Assembly (NCBI RefSeq): GCF_014306155.1
Contig: NZ_JACRWH010000005.1
Location: 1 to 64,000 of the forward strand
Length of the DNA stretch: 64,000 nucleotides
Direction of reading: 5' to 3'
Source: Holdemanella hominis
GTDB lineage: Bacteria; Bacillota_I; Bacilli_A; Erysipelotrichales; Erysipelotrichaceae
Shown: piece by piece, positions 42,441-50,482 of the stretch
How positions within the stretch are numbered: position 1 is the stretch's first letter
How the letters are laid out: every line of letters starts with the position of its first letter
The notes under the pieces: model-generated
Seen by the model: only the letters and a program-made list of their open reading frames with translations
Databases searched by the model: none
Told to the model about the DNA's origin: nothing
Translations under genes and position numbers: made by a program

Positions 42441-43022
42441 TTACCACTCAACTACTTCTTCTAGTTCTTCTTTTTTTAGATTTTGTCGTTTCTCTTCTTC
42501 TTTAAAATCAACATAATCTGTATATGGTGTCAGACAACCATTATCCTGCGGTTGATCATGACCATCCATATGTACCATTATTTTGTCAAGAATATCGGTT
42601 TGTGTCAACTTTTCTCCAACTTTTGAAGCTTTCAAAAAACTTGGAGCACGACCAATCTCCATAAACATCGTTTCTAATTCAGCATAATCTGCTACATGAA
42701 TACCTTCTGTAAAATATTCTAATTCCTGTAGCATCATTTTGCAGAAAGTTTTCACATCACGCATATCAACATTGCCTCTAAAAATAATGAAAACCTTATG
42801 ATCATTTGTCACTTTTAATGGTTGAGACATTGTAAATTTATTCTGGATTGCCTTATAAACTTCTTCCCTTGTCTTTTCCATATACTCTAAGTAATAAGGT
42901 TTATCCTCTAATTCCTTATTATTATATATATTGAAATAAATTGTATTGTATACTCCACAATGTCTAAAAATTGTTCCTTTAATACTTGTTGCATAAAGAA
43001 CTGGATATTTTTTATCAGCCAT
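42441..43022 (-). CDS. Hypothetical soluble protein paired with membrane protein
   Basis: A 193-residue soluble protein of unknown family, starting MADKKYPVLYATSIKGTIFR. It is mixed alpha/beta with an acidic, charged C-terminus (FKEEEKRQNLKKEELEE). I see no catalytic motif. A GGAGG box precedes the start. It lies ten bases before the membrane protein gene, so the two probably act together. Both sit between the gatZ and PTS units but have their own flanking terminators. Confidence 0.65.
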   Translation of the reverse strand: MADKKYPVLYATSIKGTIFRHCGVYNTIYFNIYNNKELEDKPYYLEYMEKTREEVYKAIQNKFTMSQPLKVTNDHKVFIIFRGNVDMRDVKTFCKMMLQELEYFTEGIHVADYAELETMFMEIGRAPSFLKASKVGEKLTQTDILDKIMVHMDGHDQPQDNGCLTPYTDYVDFKEEEKRQNLKKEELEEVVEW

Positions 43023-43080
43023 AATTTGTACCTCCTTAATTTCATTTTTAAATCATCAAAAAATTTTTTAATGAGCTAAA

Positions 43081-43122
43081 AATAAAATTAAAGGTTGTAA
43101 GGATATAATCCGTTACAACCTT
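43081..43122 (-). terminator. PTS EIIBCD operon terminator
   Basis: On the minus strand AAGGTTGTAA (43122-43113) pairs with TTACAACCTT (43100-43091), 12-base loop, followed by TAATTTTATTTTT. A 10-bp stem with an imperfect T-tract. Confidence 0.7.
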
Positions 43123-43160
43123 ATATTTGAGAGAAAATATTCTAACTTCGTTAGATTAGC

Positions 43161-44042
43161 CTACGCAACTACTGACCATGGAACTGGTACTAGAGGTGTA
43201 TATGAACCTGCCCAGATTCCGAATGCAGCTCCAACAATACCGATTACTAAGAATAATGCGATACATTTTACTGGAGTCCAGTTTTTCTTCTTAATCAATA
43301 CATAGCACATCATAGTGAATGCGAATGCGATTAAGCAAGGTAAAATCATATTTAAGTAGTTTTGGATTACAATTGGATCACCTTCACCATTAGCGATTGA
43401 GATACCTAATTTAGTTCCTCCACCATAGTTAGAAATTAAAGCACCAACAACGAATACACCTAATACACTTGCAGCGTGAGTGAATGCTTTAGCGTTAGCA
43501 GTCATCATCTTAACAGCAGTTAAACCTAAGTTGTATGACCAGTACATTAAAGCATAACGTAAAACCATTTCAACACCGAATGCGATAACGAAGTATAAGA
43601 TTGGTCCCATGATACTTCCATCAATAGCCATGTTTGCAGTTAAACCAGCAGTGATAGGAATTAATGTATACCAGAACAATGCGTCACCAATACCACCTAA
43701 TGGAGCAGCAGTTGAGATACGTACAGAACGAATTGTCTGAATATCCGTTTTTTGTTGTTCCATTGATAATACGATACCCATAACGAATGTTACGAAGAAT
43801 GGGTGAGTATTAAGGAAATCCATGTTGTGAGTCATAGATGCAGCTAAGTCATCTTTATTTGTGTGGATTTTTTCCAAACCAGGTAACATAGCCCATAACC
43901 AACCAGCAGATTGCATACGTTCGTAGTTGAACGCAGCCTGTAATTGGCAAGAACGCCATACCATTTTATTTAAAGTTTGTTTATCTAATCTTGCAGCAGG
44001 AGTAGTATCCTTGTAAGAAGTCATTGCATTAGATTCCATCAC
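43161..44042 (-). CDS. PTS mannose/sorbose-family EIID component
   Basis: A 293-residue EIID membrane subunit of a mannose-class phosphotransferase system. It has the family's SCQLQAAFNYERMQ start (about residues 32-45), HPFFVTFVMGIVLSMEQQ and a hydrophobic C-terminal half with GVFVVGALISNYGG. With EIIC it forms the sugar channel. Its start overlaps EIIC by 14 bases. The sugar is probably galactosamine or GalNAc given the neighbouring agaS. Confidence 0.93.
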   Translation of the reverse strand: MMESNAMTSYKDTTPAARLDKQTLNKMVWRSCQLQAAFNYERMQSAGWLWAMLPGLEKIHTNKDDLAASMTHNMDFLNTHPFFVTFVMGIVLSMEQQKTDIQTIRSVRISTAAPLGGIGDALFWYTLIPITAGLTANMAIDGSIMGPILYFVIAFGVEMVLRYALMYWSYNLGLTAVKMMTANAKAFTHAASVLGVFVVGALISNYGGGTKLGISIANGEGDPIVIQNYLNMILPCLIAFAFTMMCYVLIKKKNWTPVKCIALFLVIGIVGAAFGIWAGSYTPLVPVPWSVVA

Positions 44043-44820
44043 TTACACCTCCCTGCGCAGCTTTTGTTTCAATAGAAGTAATCTTGAAGTCTAATAATGC
44101 GATTGCAACACCGATGAATGCAACTAAGATCAAGCAAGCAGAAGCAGTAGCTTCAACGTTACCAAATAGCAATGCAGTTGCAAAACCACCTAGTAACCAT
44201 CCCCACAAGTCGTTAGAAAGCATAATCTTTAACAATACAGCGAAACCTACGAAACGCATCATTCCACCGGCAGCACTTAAACCGCCCATGAACCAGCTTG
44301 CTTCTTCACTTAAGCTTTGTAAAGCACCAGAAGCAGCAGTTCCACCAACATATGCTAAAATAGCGATTACAGCAAATAAAGTACCTAAGATAGCCATAGA
44401 AGTATTACATACAGCTGTAATTCCTTTAGGGTTAGCTTCATTAGCAGCTTTATCAGCTTTAGCCATTAAACCAGACATGATTGTAAATGTTAATGTTACA
44501 ACGTATTGTCCGAATGTAGCGAAAATCATACAAGCTCCTAAAGCAGCATTAATGTCCATTTTTGCTTTAACAGCGAAAATCATAGCAACAACTGATCCTA
44601 ATACAGCGTTAGGAGGCTGTGCTCCACCAACTGGCATGTTACCAACCATCATTAACTCATATGTACCACCAACAACTAAGCCAGTGTTTACATCACCTAG
44701 GATTGCACCAATAATTGGACAAGCAATGATAGGACGATAAACGATTTCAGTTAATGAGAATTGGTCGATGGCAAAAAAGAATGTTACAATTGCCAATAAC
44801 ACAATTTCTACAATATTCAT
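44029..44820 (-). CDS. PTS mannose/sorbose-family EIIC component
   Basis: A 263-residue EIIC polytopic permease with the class signature RPIIACPIIGAILGDVNTGL near residues 30-50 and GGTYELMMVGNMPVGGAQPP. It transports the sugar while EIIB phosphorylates it. AAAAGGAG lies 9 bases upstream. It is 24 bases after EIIB and overlaps EIID. Confidence 0.94.
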   Translation of the reverse strand: MNIVEIVLLAIVTFFFAIDQFSLTEIVYRPIIACPIIGAILGDVNTGLVVGGTYELMMVGNMPVGGAQPPNAVLGSVVAMIFAVKAKMDINAALGACMIFATFGQYVVTLTFTIMSGLMAKADKAANEANPKGITAVCNTSMAILGTLFAVIAILAYVGGTAASGALQSLSEEASWFMGGLSAAGGMMRFVGFAVLLKIMLSNDLWGWLLGGFATALLFGNVEATASACLILVAFIGVAIALLDFKITSIETKAAQGGVSDGI

Positions 44821-44844
44821 TTTTCATTTTCTCCTTTTTTTGGA

Positions 44845-45321
44845 TTAACTCCAAAGTTTATTAATATCTTCAGGTGCGATGTCAGGTACACGTTGAATTT
44901 CTAATTCAACACCTAATTCTTGCAATTTCTTGAATGCAGCAACATCATCGTCATTTACAGCTACAGTAGTAGCAACTTGACGTTTACCTTCAGACATGTG
45001 CATGTTTCCAATATTACATTTTTTAATTGGAACACCACCCTCAACTAGACGTAATACATCTTGAGGTGTTTCACAAATGATGAAGATTTTTTGAGCAGGA
45101 CTTGCTTTTCCAATAATGTCGATTGTCTTCTGAATTGAGAAGTAACGAGTCTGAGCATAAGCTGGAGCAGCCATGTTCATCAAACCTTGACGGAATTCAT
45201 CTTTTGCGACAGCGTCATTTGCAACTAATAATAAGTTAGCTCCTAGAACTCCACTCCATTGAGTTGCAACTTGACCGTGAATCAAACGATTGTCGATTCT
45301 TGTTAATAAGATATTTGGCAT
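44845..45321 (-). CDS. PTS mannose/sorbose-family EIIB component
   Basis: A 158-residue cytoplasmic phosphocarrier. The phosphorylated histidine is in TRIDNRLIHGQVATQW (His15), and NIGNMHMSEGKRQVA is also typical. First gene of the EIIBCD unit, with GGAGAG before the ATG. Its promoter has TATAAT at 45383-45378, a cre-like site at 45338-45351 between promoter and gene, and two regulon motifs upstream. The EIIA component is in a separate unit with agaS. Confidence 0.94.
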   Translation of the reverse strand: MPNILLTRIDNRLIHGQVATQWSGVLGANLLLVANDAVAKDEFRQGLMNMAAPAYAQTRYFSIQKTIDIIGKASPAQKIFIICETPQDVLRLVEGGVPIKKCNIGNMHMSEGKRQVATTVAVNDDDVAAFKKLQELGVELEIQRVPDIAPEDINKLWS

Positions 45322-45337
45322 ATTCTCTCTCCTTCCT

Positions 45338-45351
45338 GATAGCGCTTTCTT
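45338..45351 (-). promoter_or_regulatory. cre-like site before PTS EIIB
   Basis: Minus-strand AGAAAGCGCTATCA matches the CcpA consensus at 13 of 14 positions. It lies between the -10 box (45383-45378) and the start codon, a roadblock position. Confidence 0.7.
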
Positions 45352-45403
45352 CTTTAAAGAATAACTATCTTGACTATATTATACATTTTCTATGCATAAA
45401 TGC

Positions 45404-45437
45404 TTTACACATTTTAAGCAATTTTTTGCACTTTTTA
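45404..45437 (+). promoter_or_regulatory. Shared regulon motif, copy 2 plus a degenerate tandem copy (EIIB)
   Basis: TTTGCACTTTTTA at 45425-45437 lies 41 bases upstream of the minus-strand -10 box (45383-45378). A degenerate copy TTTACACATTTTA is 21 bases away at 45404-45416, two helical turns, overlapping the weak -35 region. Orientation is opposite to that at gatZ and agaS relative to the gene. Confidence 0.55.
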
Positions 45438-45551
45438 GTATTTTTTTAATATTTATCACTAACAATTATAAAAATTGGCAAAAAAAATACATAATTATCA
45501 CAAAATCAATTTAAAAACCCCATTTTGAAAACATTTTCACAAAGTAAAAGA

Positions 45552-45569
45552 ACATGCTAATTAGCATGT
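45552..45569 (-). terminator. M20 amidohydrolase terminator
   Basis: ACATGC/GCATGT with a 6-base loop, followed by TCTTTTAC on the minus strand. It overlaps the gene's last codons and stop. Confidence 0.65.
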
Positions 45570-46727
45570 CCCTTCTTTAAACTCTTTTTTTGCTTTTTCT
45601 AACTTTTCAGGTTCAGTAATCAAATCTAAACCAATTAACGCAATAGCTGTAGCTGCTGTTACTAATCCAGCTTTTCCATCTTCACTAATTGTTGCAGCCG
45701 CCATTTCTTTAGAATGACCAGCAACTGAGCAATCTGCGATTTTGATAGTTCCCTGAATTGTTGGACAAACATAACTTACACTTCCAACATCTGTAGAACC
45801 ACATGGAATTTCATCAACCGGATTAATTTGCTCAACTCCTAGCTCTTTATATTTTTCTGTCAACATATCAGCTAGTGTATAGTTGATTTTTGTATCTTCA
45901 TAAGGACATTCATACATACTTGTTTTGTAAGTTGTTTGGCTTGCAATACAAGAACCCTTCACACAATCCTCTGCACGAGTTGCAATCTCTTTACAATATG
46001 CCATCGTAGTTGCTCTAAAATAATACTCCATACTTGCATAAGCAGGAATTACATTGGCAGCTAAACCTCCGTCGCGAATAATTCCATGAATATATGATCC
46101 TGGAGTCACAAATTGACGTAACATTGAAATCTGTGTATATGTACTAATCGCTGCATCTAATGCACTGTGCCCCTCTTGAGGACGACATCCATGCGCATTC
46201 TTACCAAAGAATTCATACTTAATTGGTAAAATAGCTAATGATCTAGATCCGACACCATTTTCTGTACTTGGATGAACCATTAAAGCTGCATCTACATCAT
46301 CAAATACCCCAGCTTCACTCATCTTAACTTTTCCACCAAAGTTTTCTTCACCAGGCGTACCCACAACACGTACTGTTCCACCAATTTCATCAACAACACT
46401 CTTTAATGCTTCACCAGCCGCAATACCAATACCAGCAATCAAGTTATGTCCACATCCGTGTCCAACTTCAGGAAGTGCATCATATTCACACATATAAGCA
46501 ATTGTTGGCCCTTCTTTACCCGATTTATACTCAGCCACAAAATCTGTATCGATCACAACACTCGATTTCACATCGAATCCAGCATCTTCTAAATATTTCA
46601 CCAATACCTTCTGTGTTTCATACTCCTCAAAACCTGTTTCCGGATTATTGTATAGTGTTTTTACAATATCCATATATGCATCTAAATGCTCTTGAATAGA
46701 TGCCTCAATTCTAGTTTTATAATCCAT
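45561..46727 (-). CDS. M20-family amidohydrolase
   Basis: A 388-residue M20 metalloamidase. The ATG at 46727 (MDYKTRIEASIQEH) follows GGAGG. Metal-site motifs are CEYDALPEVGHGCGHN, GTPGEENFGGK and LMVHPSTENG. Relatives are AbgB or hippurate-type N-acyl amino acid hydrolases. It sits between the two PTS units but has its own promoter (TTTTCA, 17 bases, TATGAT at 46781-46753) after a double terminator. A role as sugar N-deacetylase is only a guess. Confidence 0.9.
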   Translation of the reverse strand: MDYKTRIEASIQEHLDAYMDIVKTLYNNPETGFEEYETQKVLVKYLEDAGFDVKSSVVIDTDFVAEYKSGKEGPTIAYMCEYDALPEVGHGCGHNLIAGIGIAAGEALKSVVDEIGGTVRVVGTPGEENFGGKVKMSEAGVFDDVDAALMVHPSTENGVGSRSLAILPIKYEFFGKNAHGCRPQEGHSALDAAISTYTQISMLRQFVTPGSYIHGIIRDGGLAANVIPAYASMEYYFRATTMAYCKEIATRAEDCVKGSCIASQTTYKTSMYECPYEDTKINYTLADMLTEKYKELGVEQINPVDEIPCGSTDVGSVSYVCPTIQGTIKIADCSVAGHSKEMAAATISEDGKAGLVTAATAIALIGLDLITEPEKLEKAKKEFKEGTC

Positions 46728-46752
46728 TCTAAATACCTCCGTATATGAAAAT

Positions 46753-46781
46753 ATCATACCTCATTTTCAGATATTTGAAAA
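46753..46781 (-). promoter_or_regulatory. M20 gene promoter
   Basis: On the minus strand TTTTCA (46781-46776), a 17-base spacer and TATGAT (46758-46753), between the tandem terminators and the M20 start. Confidence 0.5.
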
Positions 46782-46789
46782 GTTTTTAC

Positions 46790-46843
46790 AAAAAAAGCCA
46801 GGCAAAGCCTCTGGTTCAAAAAAAGCCAGGCAAAGCCTAGCTT
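46790..46843 (-). terminator. Tandem duplicated terminator after PTS EIIA
   Basis: A 21-base block (AAAAAAAGCCAGGCAAAGCC and T, plus strand) occurs twice about 31 bases apart. Read on the minus strand each gives a GGC-TTT-GCC hairpin followed by seven Ts. The first has an extended AGCTAGGC/GCCTGGCT stem; the second has a bulge. Confidence 0.8.
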
Positions 46844-46848
46844 AAATA

Positions 46849-47280
46849 TTAGATACCATCTGAAAAATCGTCGTTTTGCTCAATGTGTTGGAATACATAA
46901 CGCATAACTTGATCTTTTCCAACGCTGCAAGCTGATTCAGCTAAAGCATGAACATCTTCAGAGAAAGTACGAGTTAAGTTGATTTCAACTAACATACCTA
47001 AGTTTGTACCTGCAACAACTTCTACGTTTCCTCTTGGGAATCCAATTTCAACAGCCGTTTTGAATGGAGAACCACCAGCTAAATCACTTAATACAATGAT
47101 TCCTTCGCAGTCTTTTAATGAATCCATAGCATCTGTTAATTTTTTTGCTAAATCATCCGTTGAATCTGTGGATTCAAAATCTACAGCAACATATTCTTTT
47201 GCATCTCCAGCAATCAAGTTTAAGCTTGTAGTTAAACCTGTCGCAAAGTGGCCATGACCAGTAACAATTAATCCTATCAT
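46849..47280 (-). CDS. PTS mannose/fructose-family EIIA component
   Basis: A 143-residue EIIA phosphocarrier. The phosphorylated histidine is His10 in LIVTGHGHFATGL. SDLAGGSPFKTA and the AGTNLGMLVE segment are typical of EIIA-Man. It accepts phosphate from HPr and passes it to EIIB. It follows agaS by 36 bases and is separated from the EIIBCD unit by the M20 gene. Confidence 0.94.
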   Translation of the reverse strand: MIGLIVTGHGHFATGLTTSLNLIAGDAKEYVAVDFESTDSTDDLAKKLTDAMDSLKDCEGIIVLSDLAGGSPFKTAVEIGFPRGNVEVVAGTNLGMLVEINLTRTFSEDVHALAESACSVGKDQVMRYVFQHIEQNDDFSDGI

Positions 47281-47316
47281 CTTCTTTTTTCTCCTCTAAT
47301 TTTCTCCTCTAAATTC

Positions 47317-48495
47317 TTACTTTGCAGTATATGGGTAAATAGTAACACCCTTAACAACACGGTTTACTTCACCTGTTGGACATGGATTGTCTGGTGTAAT
47401 CTTGTAGCTCAATGATTTAAATAACGCAATAACCTGAGCAACTAAAATATAGTCAAATCCTAAGAAAATATTATCTTTTGGCGCATCTAAATCAAAGTTA
47501 ATGAATGTATCTACTAATCCTTCGATTTCAGCATCTGCATGACTAGAAACTGCAACTAAACGGTTCTTTTTGCGTTGTCCACTCATTTCTTTAATAATGT
47601 CATATTCATATTGTCTTTGATATTCATCATCTGATAAATAAACAACTGTTAAACATTCATCGTTGATAACTGATTTAGGTCCGTGACGGAATCCCATTGG
47701 ACTATCAAATGTAGTTGTAACTGTACCAGCAGTTAATTCACAAATTTTTAATTGACTTTCTTGAGCAATACCCTTCAATGTATTTGCACCTAAGTATACA
47801 ATACGGTTAAATTCCGCAAAGTCAGCAACTAAATTTTCACATACTTTGTATCCTTCATCAACAAATTTTTGTCCTTGAGCGATAACACTCTCCATTTCTT
47901 TTGCAACTTCATCAATATCATCTAAACGGAAACATAATAATGCAGCCAACATCATGTTAGAGAAACTTGAAGTCATTGCGAAAGACTGATCATGAGTTTC
48001 TGGTGTTAAGTTAATATCATAAGCATTGTCACGAGTAGCAGCCGCTTTTGCTAAAGCCCCATCTTTGTTACATGTAATGAATAAATGATACACATTTTCC
48101 TTACATACTTCATCAGCAACTTGTACTGAGCCAACACTTTCAGGAGAGTTTCCTGAACGACCAAAGTTCACTAATAAAGTCTTTTTGTTTCTTGATAAAT
48201 AGTTTTCTGGAGTTTCTACTAAATCAGTAGAAGCATATGATTTTGCATGGTAACCAGTATAACGGTTAACATATGAATATAATGCATTACCTACATATTC
48301 ACTTGTTCCAGCACCTGTAAACACGATATCACAATCTGGATCACTTAATACAGGTTCCATGAATTTCTTTAAAGCTTCCTTTTCATTTTTAATTTGAGCA
48401 ATTGTTTTTGCCCAAGTGGCAGGTTGTTGGTAGATTTCCTGTGCAGTAAAAATACCACTTAATTCTTCCCAAGTTGATTTTTCTTTTCCGAACAT
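47317..48495 (-). CDS. agaS: AgaS-type SIS protein, galactosamine-6-phosphate deaminase/isomerase
   Basis: A 392-residue protein with two SIS domains. The ATG at 48495 (MFGKEKSTWEEL) follows AGAAGGAG and gives the family's usual length. Motifs are GAGTSEYVGNAL, VNFGRSGNSPESVGSV and FRHGPKSVI. AgaS deaminates galactosamine-6-phosphate to tagatose-6-phosphate, which fits the gatZ gene nearby. It is cotranscribed with EIIA. Its promoter has TATAAT at 48528-48523 and a regulon motif 42 bases upstream. Confidence 0.92.
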   Translation of the reverse strand: MFGKEKSTWEELSGIFTAQEIYQQPATWAKTIAQIKNEKEALKKFMEPVLSDPDCDIVFTGAGTSEYVGNALYSYVNRYTGYHAKSYASTDLVETPENYLSRNKKTLLVNFGRSGNSPESVGSVQVADEVCKENVYHLFITCNKDGALAKAAATRDNAYDINLTPETHDQSFAMTSSFSNMMLAALLCFRLDDIDEVAKEMESVIAQGQKFVDEGYKVCENLVADFAEFNRIVYLGANTLKGIAQESQLKICELTAGTVTTTFDSPMGFRHGPKSVINDECLTVVYLSDDEYQRQYEYDIIKEMSGQRKKNRLVAVSSHADAEIEGLVDTFINFDLDAPKDNIFLGFDYILVAQVIALFKSLSYKITPDNPCPTGEVNRVVKGVTIYPYTAK

Positions 48496-48570
48496 TTTTC
48501 TTTCTCCTTCTGAACTAATTTCATTATAACTGTTTTTAACCAAAATAAAAGATTTTAGGCGAAAGTAAAC

Positions 48571-48583
48571 TAAAAAGTGCAAA
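48571..48583 (-). promoter_or_regulatory. Shared regulon motif, copy 3 (agaS)
   Basis: Minus-strand TTTGCACTTTTTA (extended match TTTGCACTTTTTAGT with the EIIB copy). It ends 42 bases upstream of the agaS -10 box (48528-48523), in the same orientation as the gene. Confidence 0.55.
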
Positions 48584-48610
48584 TTTGTTCTTTAAAAATA
48601 CAAATTCTTA

Positions 48611-48640
48611 TTAAAAAAGAAGGATTTCTCCTTCTTAAAG
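48611..48640 (-). terminator. Epimerase gene terminator
   Basis: AAGAAGGA/TCCTTCTT with a 4-base loop followed by TTTT on the minus strand, overlapping the epimerase stop codon. Confidence 0.75.
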
Positions 48641-49486
48641 TACCTCGATCCAGTATGAACAAGACCACACTTCATTTGGTTTTAAAACCATAGTTCCTTC
48701 TCTATGATAGAAATCTGGTGTTTCTTTTTCGAAATCCCCATGGGAATACCAAGGTTCAATGCATAAGAAATCCGATGCACTATCATGAGTCCATAAAGCC
48801 AAATATGGATATCCCTCAATCGATACGCGAACCACTTCTTCATCTCCATGTTTTAAAGTTACATAATTTGATTTTAAATCCTTATAAATAATCGTCGCAT
48901 ACTTCTTTACATCTTCTCTAGATAATTTCCATTCTTTAAATGCAACATCCTGATACTCTACATTCTTTTTGTAGCTAGGATCAAACAACAATTGTTTCGT
49001 ATTTTCTTCTTTTTCAAATACCAAAGTATACGTAGAAAACTCATCATCCAATTTAAAGGCAGGATGCAAACCAAACCCAAAAGGCATGTCCTTAGAGTCA
49101 TTATTTTTTACATGATACTGAATTAAAACTTTATTTCCATCCAATTTATATCCAATCTCAAAATGGAAATTAAAAGGATATTGAGCTAACGTATCCTCAT
49201 TCGCATCTAAGCTAAATACAAGTTCATCTTCTTGACTTTCACCCTTTAAAGTCGCATAACGAATCAATCCATGATTTTTCATCGCATATTTTTTACCATC
49301 AATCTCATAATCCTTTGTATATGTATTTCCTACCATTGGAAATAAAGAAGGATTTCTACCAGACCACCCCTGATCTCCTTGATATAAAGTTTCATGATCT
49401 GTACTCTTCTTTACTAAGTGCAGCATTTCGCCACCCTTTCCAGCACACTCTAATTTCAATACATCATTCTCTAAAATATAAGCCAT
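48635..49486 (-). CDS. Aldose 1-epimerase family protein (LacX-like)
   Basis: A 283-residue galactose-mutarotase-like beta-sandwich protein. It has GGEMLHLVKK, GWSGRNPSLFPMVGN, FGFGLHPAFKLD (catalytic His region) and CIEPWYSHGD. The catalytic Glu is likely in the EVWSCSYWIEVL terminus or IEPW. Relatives are LacX, of uncertain sugar phosphate specificity. It follows a HAD phosphatase gene by 23 bases and precedes the agaS unit. Confidence 0.9.
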   Translation of the reverse strand: MAYILENDVLKLECAGKGGEMLHLVKKSTDHETLYQGDQGWSGRNPSLFPMVGNTYTKDYEIDGKKYAMKNHGLIRYATLKGESQEDELVFSLDANEDTLAQYPFNFHFEIGYKLDGNKVLIQYHVKNNDSKDMPFGFGLHPAFKLDDEFSTYTLVFEKEENTKQLLFDPSYKKNVEYQDVAFKEWKLSREDVKKYATIIYKDLKSNYVTLKHGDEEVVRVSIEGYPYLALWTHDSASDFLCIEPWYSHGDFEKETPDFYHREGTMVLKPNEVWSCSYWIEVL

Positions 49487-49509
49487 CTTATTCTCCTCCT
49501 ATTCAGCTT

Positions 49510-50268
49510 TTATTTTCCCATTAAGAAATTGTAGATACCATCCTCATCCACTCTTCCAATTACAACATCACTAACTTCTTTTAATGCATCACATGCATTG
49601 CCCATCGCAACACCCACGTCGGCAAGCTTCAACATATCAATGTCATTGGTTCCATCCCCAAAACAATACGTTGTTTCAAATGCATGAGCAACCATGATTT
49701 TTTTCACAGCCGTTGCCTTATCTACTTGATTCGCACGCAATTCAAAACAATCCGGATATTCAACATACCCTAAATCCTTGATCAAAGGTCTTAACGCCTC
49801 TTTTGTTTCTCCTTGGCAAAAAAGTAAAACGTTCAACACTTCATCCTCTTTATAAGGTTTATAAACTGGACTGTTCAGATACAATTCAAAGTATATATTA
49901 TGCGCAAAACTAGAATATGGCATACCAAAATAATTTCCCCCTCTCGTACTATAACGATATTCCAAGTTTCGTTCCTTACAAAATTGATCTATACTTCTCA
50001 TTTTTTCTTTTGGAATGCAATTCATTTCAAGAATCTCTTTTTGTTTATCCAAAATCAAAGCGCCACCATCACTGATCATACAATCAAATTGAAATGAACG
50101 CATACAAGAAGGAAGATTCTTTAATTCAGATTGACAACGACTCGTTGATAAAGCTACAAAGTGTCCTTGGCTTTGTAGTTCATTTAACATTTTAAAAGTT
50201 TTCTCACTCACTTCATGGAACCTGTTATTATAAAGTGTTCCATCCATATCAAAAAAATAACCATTCAT
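49510..50268 (-). CDS. HAD-superfamily (Cof-type) phosphatase
   Basis: A 252-residue HAD IIB hydrolase. Motif I is FDMDGTLYNNRF (residues 6-17), motif II LSTSRCQS and motif IV FGDGTNDIDMLKLADVGVAMG. Such enzymes dephosphorylate sugar phosphates or flavins. First gene of a unit with the epimerase gene; a long leader (50269-50455) precedes it. Confidence 0.9.
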   Translation of the reverse strand: MNGYFFDMDGTLYNNRFHEVSEKTFKMLNELQSQGHFVALSTSRCQSELKNLPSCMRSFQFDCMISDGGALILDKQKEILEMNCIPKEKMRSIDQFCKERNLEYRYSTRGGNYFGMPYSSFAHNIYFELYLNSPVYKPYKEDEVLNVLLFCQGETKEALRPLIKDLGYVEYPDCFELRANQVDKATAVKKIMVAHAFETTYCFGDGTNDIDMLKLADVGVAMGNACDALKEVSDVVIGRVDEDGIYNFLMGK

Positions 50269-50455
50269 ATCTTAATAATAGCCTCTTTCTAATCTTTTTA
50301 AAAGAATTTTTGATTTTTAATAATAAATTCACATTGAACCTCTATAATTAGAAATGTGACTACAATCTCTTTTCTAGTAGTTTAAAACATATAACACTTC
50401 GCACAATGTGGTCACTAATGCCGCAATACACCTCCTTAAATGATTGTTGTGGCAA
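50269..50455 (-). other. Unexplained 187-base leader of the HAD gene
   Basis: On the minus strand it contains AAGGAGGTG (50438-50430), with no ORF of useful length after it, and a long hairpin GTGACCAC/GTAGTCAC (50415-50408 with 50363-50356) enclosing about 44 bases. The HAD start is 160 bases further on. It could be an untranslated leader or carry a short non-AUG peptide. No known riboswitch is recognised. Confidence 0.3.
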
Positions 50456-50458
50456 AAG

Positions 50459-50481
50459 AAAAACCTGGAAATCCAGGTTTT
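50459..50481 (-). terminator. Patatin/malic enzyme/pepT operon terminator
   Basis: AAAACCTGG/CCAGGTTTT with a 4-5 base loop, with A- and T-tracts on both sides, so it can work in both directions. It follows the patatin stop. Confidence 0.85.
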
Positions 50482-50482
50482 T

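Noticed and set aside
44084..44740. 218-codon open frame on the plus strand inside the PTS EIIC gene
   Set aside because: Antisense shadow of a well-supported EIIC gene; composition and lack of a ribosome-binding site argue against it.
50405..50432. 17-residue peptide starting at ATT after AAGGAGGTG
   Set aside because: AUU starts are rare and the ribosome-binding site is only three bases away; not supported as a CDS.
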